64,000 nt of DNA from contig JAEUQK010000030.1 in NCBI GenBank assembly GCA_016789265.1, positions 61,522-125,521 on the forward strand, written 5' to 3'. Shown in pieces: positions 62,567 through 64,000 of this stretch. The notes under the pieces were generated by a model. It was given only the letters and a program-made list of their open reading frames with translations, made no database searches and was not told the DNA's origin. Position numbers and translations under genes: made by a program. Numbering within the stretch: position 1 is the stretch's first letter; every line of letters starts with the position of its first letter. The DNA comes from Blastocatellia bacterium. Its GTDB lineage: Bacteria > Acidobacteriota > Blastocatellia > Pyrinomonadales > Pyrinomonadaceae.

Positions 62567-64000
62567 GTCTGTTCGTAACGGAGCCAAGATTCGAGAACAA
62601 GAACATACCAGATTTGCTTCGGAAGAAAAGTATTCGTGTTACCATTTTCGATAACACGTCGAACGGCCGCCTCATCGATAAAACCATTTGATTGCACAAG
62701 GGAATTTCTCAAGATATCGACCGACAATTGCTTCCACTCATTACCAAGCCATCTTTGTACCGGGATCGTGAAGCCCTGCTTTCTTGCGACAGAAAGATCT
62801 CTACCCATCCTTCTACGGACCAATTCGCGGAGTATTGCCTTCAAGTGCCCCTTGTACAATCGTACACTGAGGGGAATGCGAGAGGTGAATTCCCACAAAT
62901 CCGTATCCAGAAAAGGACATCGGGCCTCAAGGGCATGATACATTGTCGCGCCGTCGACTTTTGGCAAATATTCTCCAACAAAGCGTGTTCTTCTGTCATA
63001 GTTCAAAAAATCCATTAATAGTGTTTGCGAAAAACCTTTAGCTTCGGACAATTGCAGATCTTGAAGTTTACATCCGCTAAGAACCGGCCCGAACAAATTC
63101 GTCATTTCGTAATATCTTAGGCCATCGCGTGCCAAAGCAACTGCCTTCAAACCATCCGTCGAGTAATTAAGGAAGGAGCGGGCGCGTTTTGCCAACCCCG
63201 TTCCAGGAACCCAACTCCTGGCATATTTCCATACCTGACCAACCTGATTGGGAAGTACTTTTGCCAATTCGCCAGAAAAATAAAAATGCTTGTGTTCCGG
63301 ATATCCAAGGAAAACGTCGTCGCCTCCATCTCCAGTCAGAAGCACCTTTGCAGACTGTTTTGTCCGATCAGAGATCGCAAGCATTCCCAGAGCGGACGAA
63401 CAGGCGAATGGTTCTGAATAAGCGGCAGAGAGTGAGATCATGTCGGGTGGCGACTCGGGATTCAATTCGAGAACCTCATGTTCGATTCCCAACTCGGACG
63501 CGGTCAGTCGCGCCCGCGACGATTCATCCGATCGGTCACCGGGCATTCCAATTGTGAATGATCGAACATTGCTTCCAAGCTGCCCGATCGCCCAGCACAC
63601 AAGACTCGAGTCAATGCCACCGCTGAGCAGTGCTGCAACGGGAACGTCTGACTGTAGCCGGCACTCGACCGCTTTCAGAAGGAGCCGTTCCGTTTCTTCT
63701 ACCGCATCATTAAACGAGATCTTATCGTCGATCTCGCTCGAAAGATCCCAATATCTTCTTTTTGAGATACTTCCTCTTCGCCACTCAACGATCTCCCCGG
63801 CGCGAACTTTTTCAATTCGATCGTAGATCGAGTGATCGTCTGTTACAAAGCCCCATTCGAAGAAATCAGTAAGACCGTCGATGTTTATTTCACCGCCAAA
63901 CGAGGCACGCTTCAAAGCGCGAACCGTAGATGCGAATGCAAATTGATCACCTGTGGCCGTATAACAGAGGGGCTTTACTCCCAGTCGGTCGCGCACAAGA
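62548..64000 (-). CDS. Asparagine synthase-like amidotransferase, partial (5' end outside window)
   Basis: About 484 codons of the C-terminal part of a second AsnB-like protein. The visible residues begin in the glutaminase domain (RDRLGVKPLCY) and continue through LLSGGIDSSLVCWAI and the C-terminal SRIPLSVRLYKGHLK. The catalytic N-terminal Cys lies beyond the window. The two copies are not near-identical; their order brackets the GT4 and heparinase genes. It is expected to act in the same amidation step or on a different residue. Confidence 0.88.
   Translation of the reverse strand, partial: LVRDRLGVKPLCYTATGDQFAFASTVRALKRASFGGEINIDGLTDFFEWGFVTDDHSIYDRIEKVRAGEIVEWRRGSISKRRYWDLSSEIDDKISFNDAVEETERLLLKAVECRLQSDVPVAALLSGGIDSSLVCWAIGQLGSNVRSFTIGMPGDRSDESSRARLTASELGIEHEVLELNPESPPDMISLSAAYSEPFACSSALGMLAISDRTKQSAKVLLTGDGGDDVFLGYPEHKHFYFSGELAKVLPNQVGQVWKYARSWVPGTGLAKRARSFLNYSTDGLKAVALARDGLRYYEMTNLFGPVLSGCKLQDLQLSEAKGFSQTLLMDFLNYDRRTRFVGEYLPKVDGATMYHALEARCPFLDTDLWEFTSRIPLSVRLYKGHLKAILRELVRRRMGRDLSVARKQGFTIPVQRWLGNEWKQLSVDILRNSLVQSNGFIDEAAVRRVIENGNTNTFLPKQIWYVLVLESWLRYEQTWMTER

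Noticed and set aside
1..64000. tRNA and rRNA genes
   Set aside because: None was recognised by cloverleaf or conserved rRNA motifs in reading the window; a covariance-model search would be needed to be certain.

Overview
The window looks like a chromosomal contig from a Gram-negative, aerobic or facultative soil/sediment-type bacterium, most likely Acidobacteriota of the class Blastocatellia (Pyrinomonadales-like). This is inferred from the protein families: FG-GAP/VCBS secreted proteins with DYDGDGKxD repeats, a DUF6526 membrane protein, a GltD-like/2-oxoacid:ferredoxin oxidoreductase set, a TldD with a Tat signal, a type A RNase P RNA and an EpsH/XrtA-type exopolysaccharide locus. No rRNA or tRNA gene was seen, so the taxonomy is not proven.

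Region 1 (1-18.9 kb) is mostly housekeeping. It holds the end of an MsbA-like ABC exporter, a DUF6526 protein, a convergent pair resembling the AmgK/MurU amino-sugar recycling enzymes, a secreted FG-GAP protein with its own terminator, an MFS permease of the UMF1/Atg22 type, a LOG-AIM24-PtsI run, the RNase P RNA gene (rnpB), a small ribbon-helix-helix protein, a TPR protein, a zinc-ribbon membrane protein, a prepilin peptidase, the TldD/TldE protease pair and a GltD-like flavoprotein with two ferredoxin-type 4Fe-4S sites.

Region 2 (18.8-24.3 kb) is a patchy accessory stretch. It contains a palindromic repeat inside the GltD-like reading frame, 21-bp tandem repeats, a REP-associated tyrosine transposase surrounded by five REP copies, a gene remnant with heptapeptide repeats, a MITE-like palindrome, and a HicB/HicA toxin-antitoxin pair lying between two 126-bp direct repeats made from the 3' end of a DUF2200 gene. 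Several small secreted or membrane proteins and two small enzymes fill the rest. This stretch separates the GltD-like gene from the korA/korB genes (24.3-27.3 kb) that normally work with such a protein, so it may be an insertion into an operon.

Region 3 (27.3-30.0 kb) has a strong bidirectional terminator, an LVIVD-repeat secreted protein and a DUF305 protein.

Region 4 (30.4-64 kb, almost all on the minus strand) is a large exopolysaccharide locus cut by the window edge. It includes two asparagine-synthase-type amidotransferases, four glycosyltransferases (three GT4 and a GT2 fused to a deacetylase), GT39/GT87-type membrane glycosyltransferases and other polytopic membrane proteins, a heparinase II/III family lyase, a GDP-mannose 6-dehydrogenase, a non-hydrolysing UDP-GlcNAc 2-epimerase, a DegT aminotransferase, a Gfo/Idh oxidoreductase, a left-handed beta-helix acyltransferase, two polysaccharide deacetylases (one being the GT2 fusion), a decaprenyl-phosphate phosphoribosyltransferase-like prenyltransferase and an acyltransferase-3/SGNH fusion. 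Together they point to an acetylated or otherwise decorated uronic-acid and amino-sugar polysaccharide. One plus-strand gene (45.5-47.6 kb), a secreted beta-propeller with a Pro/Thr/Ser linker, interrupts the run. The exosortase, Wzx/Wzy and priming transferase are not in this window.
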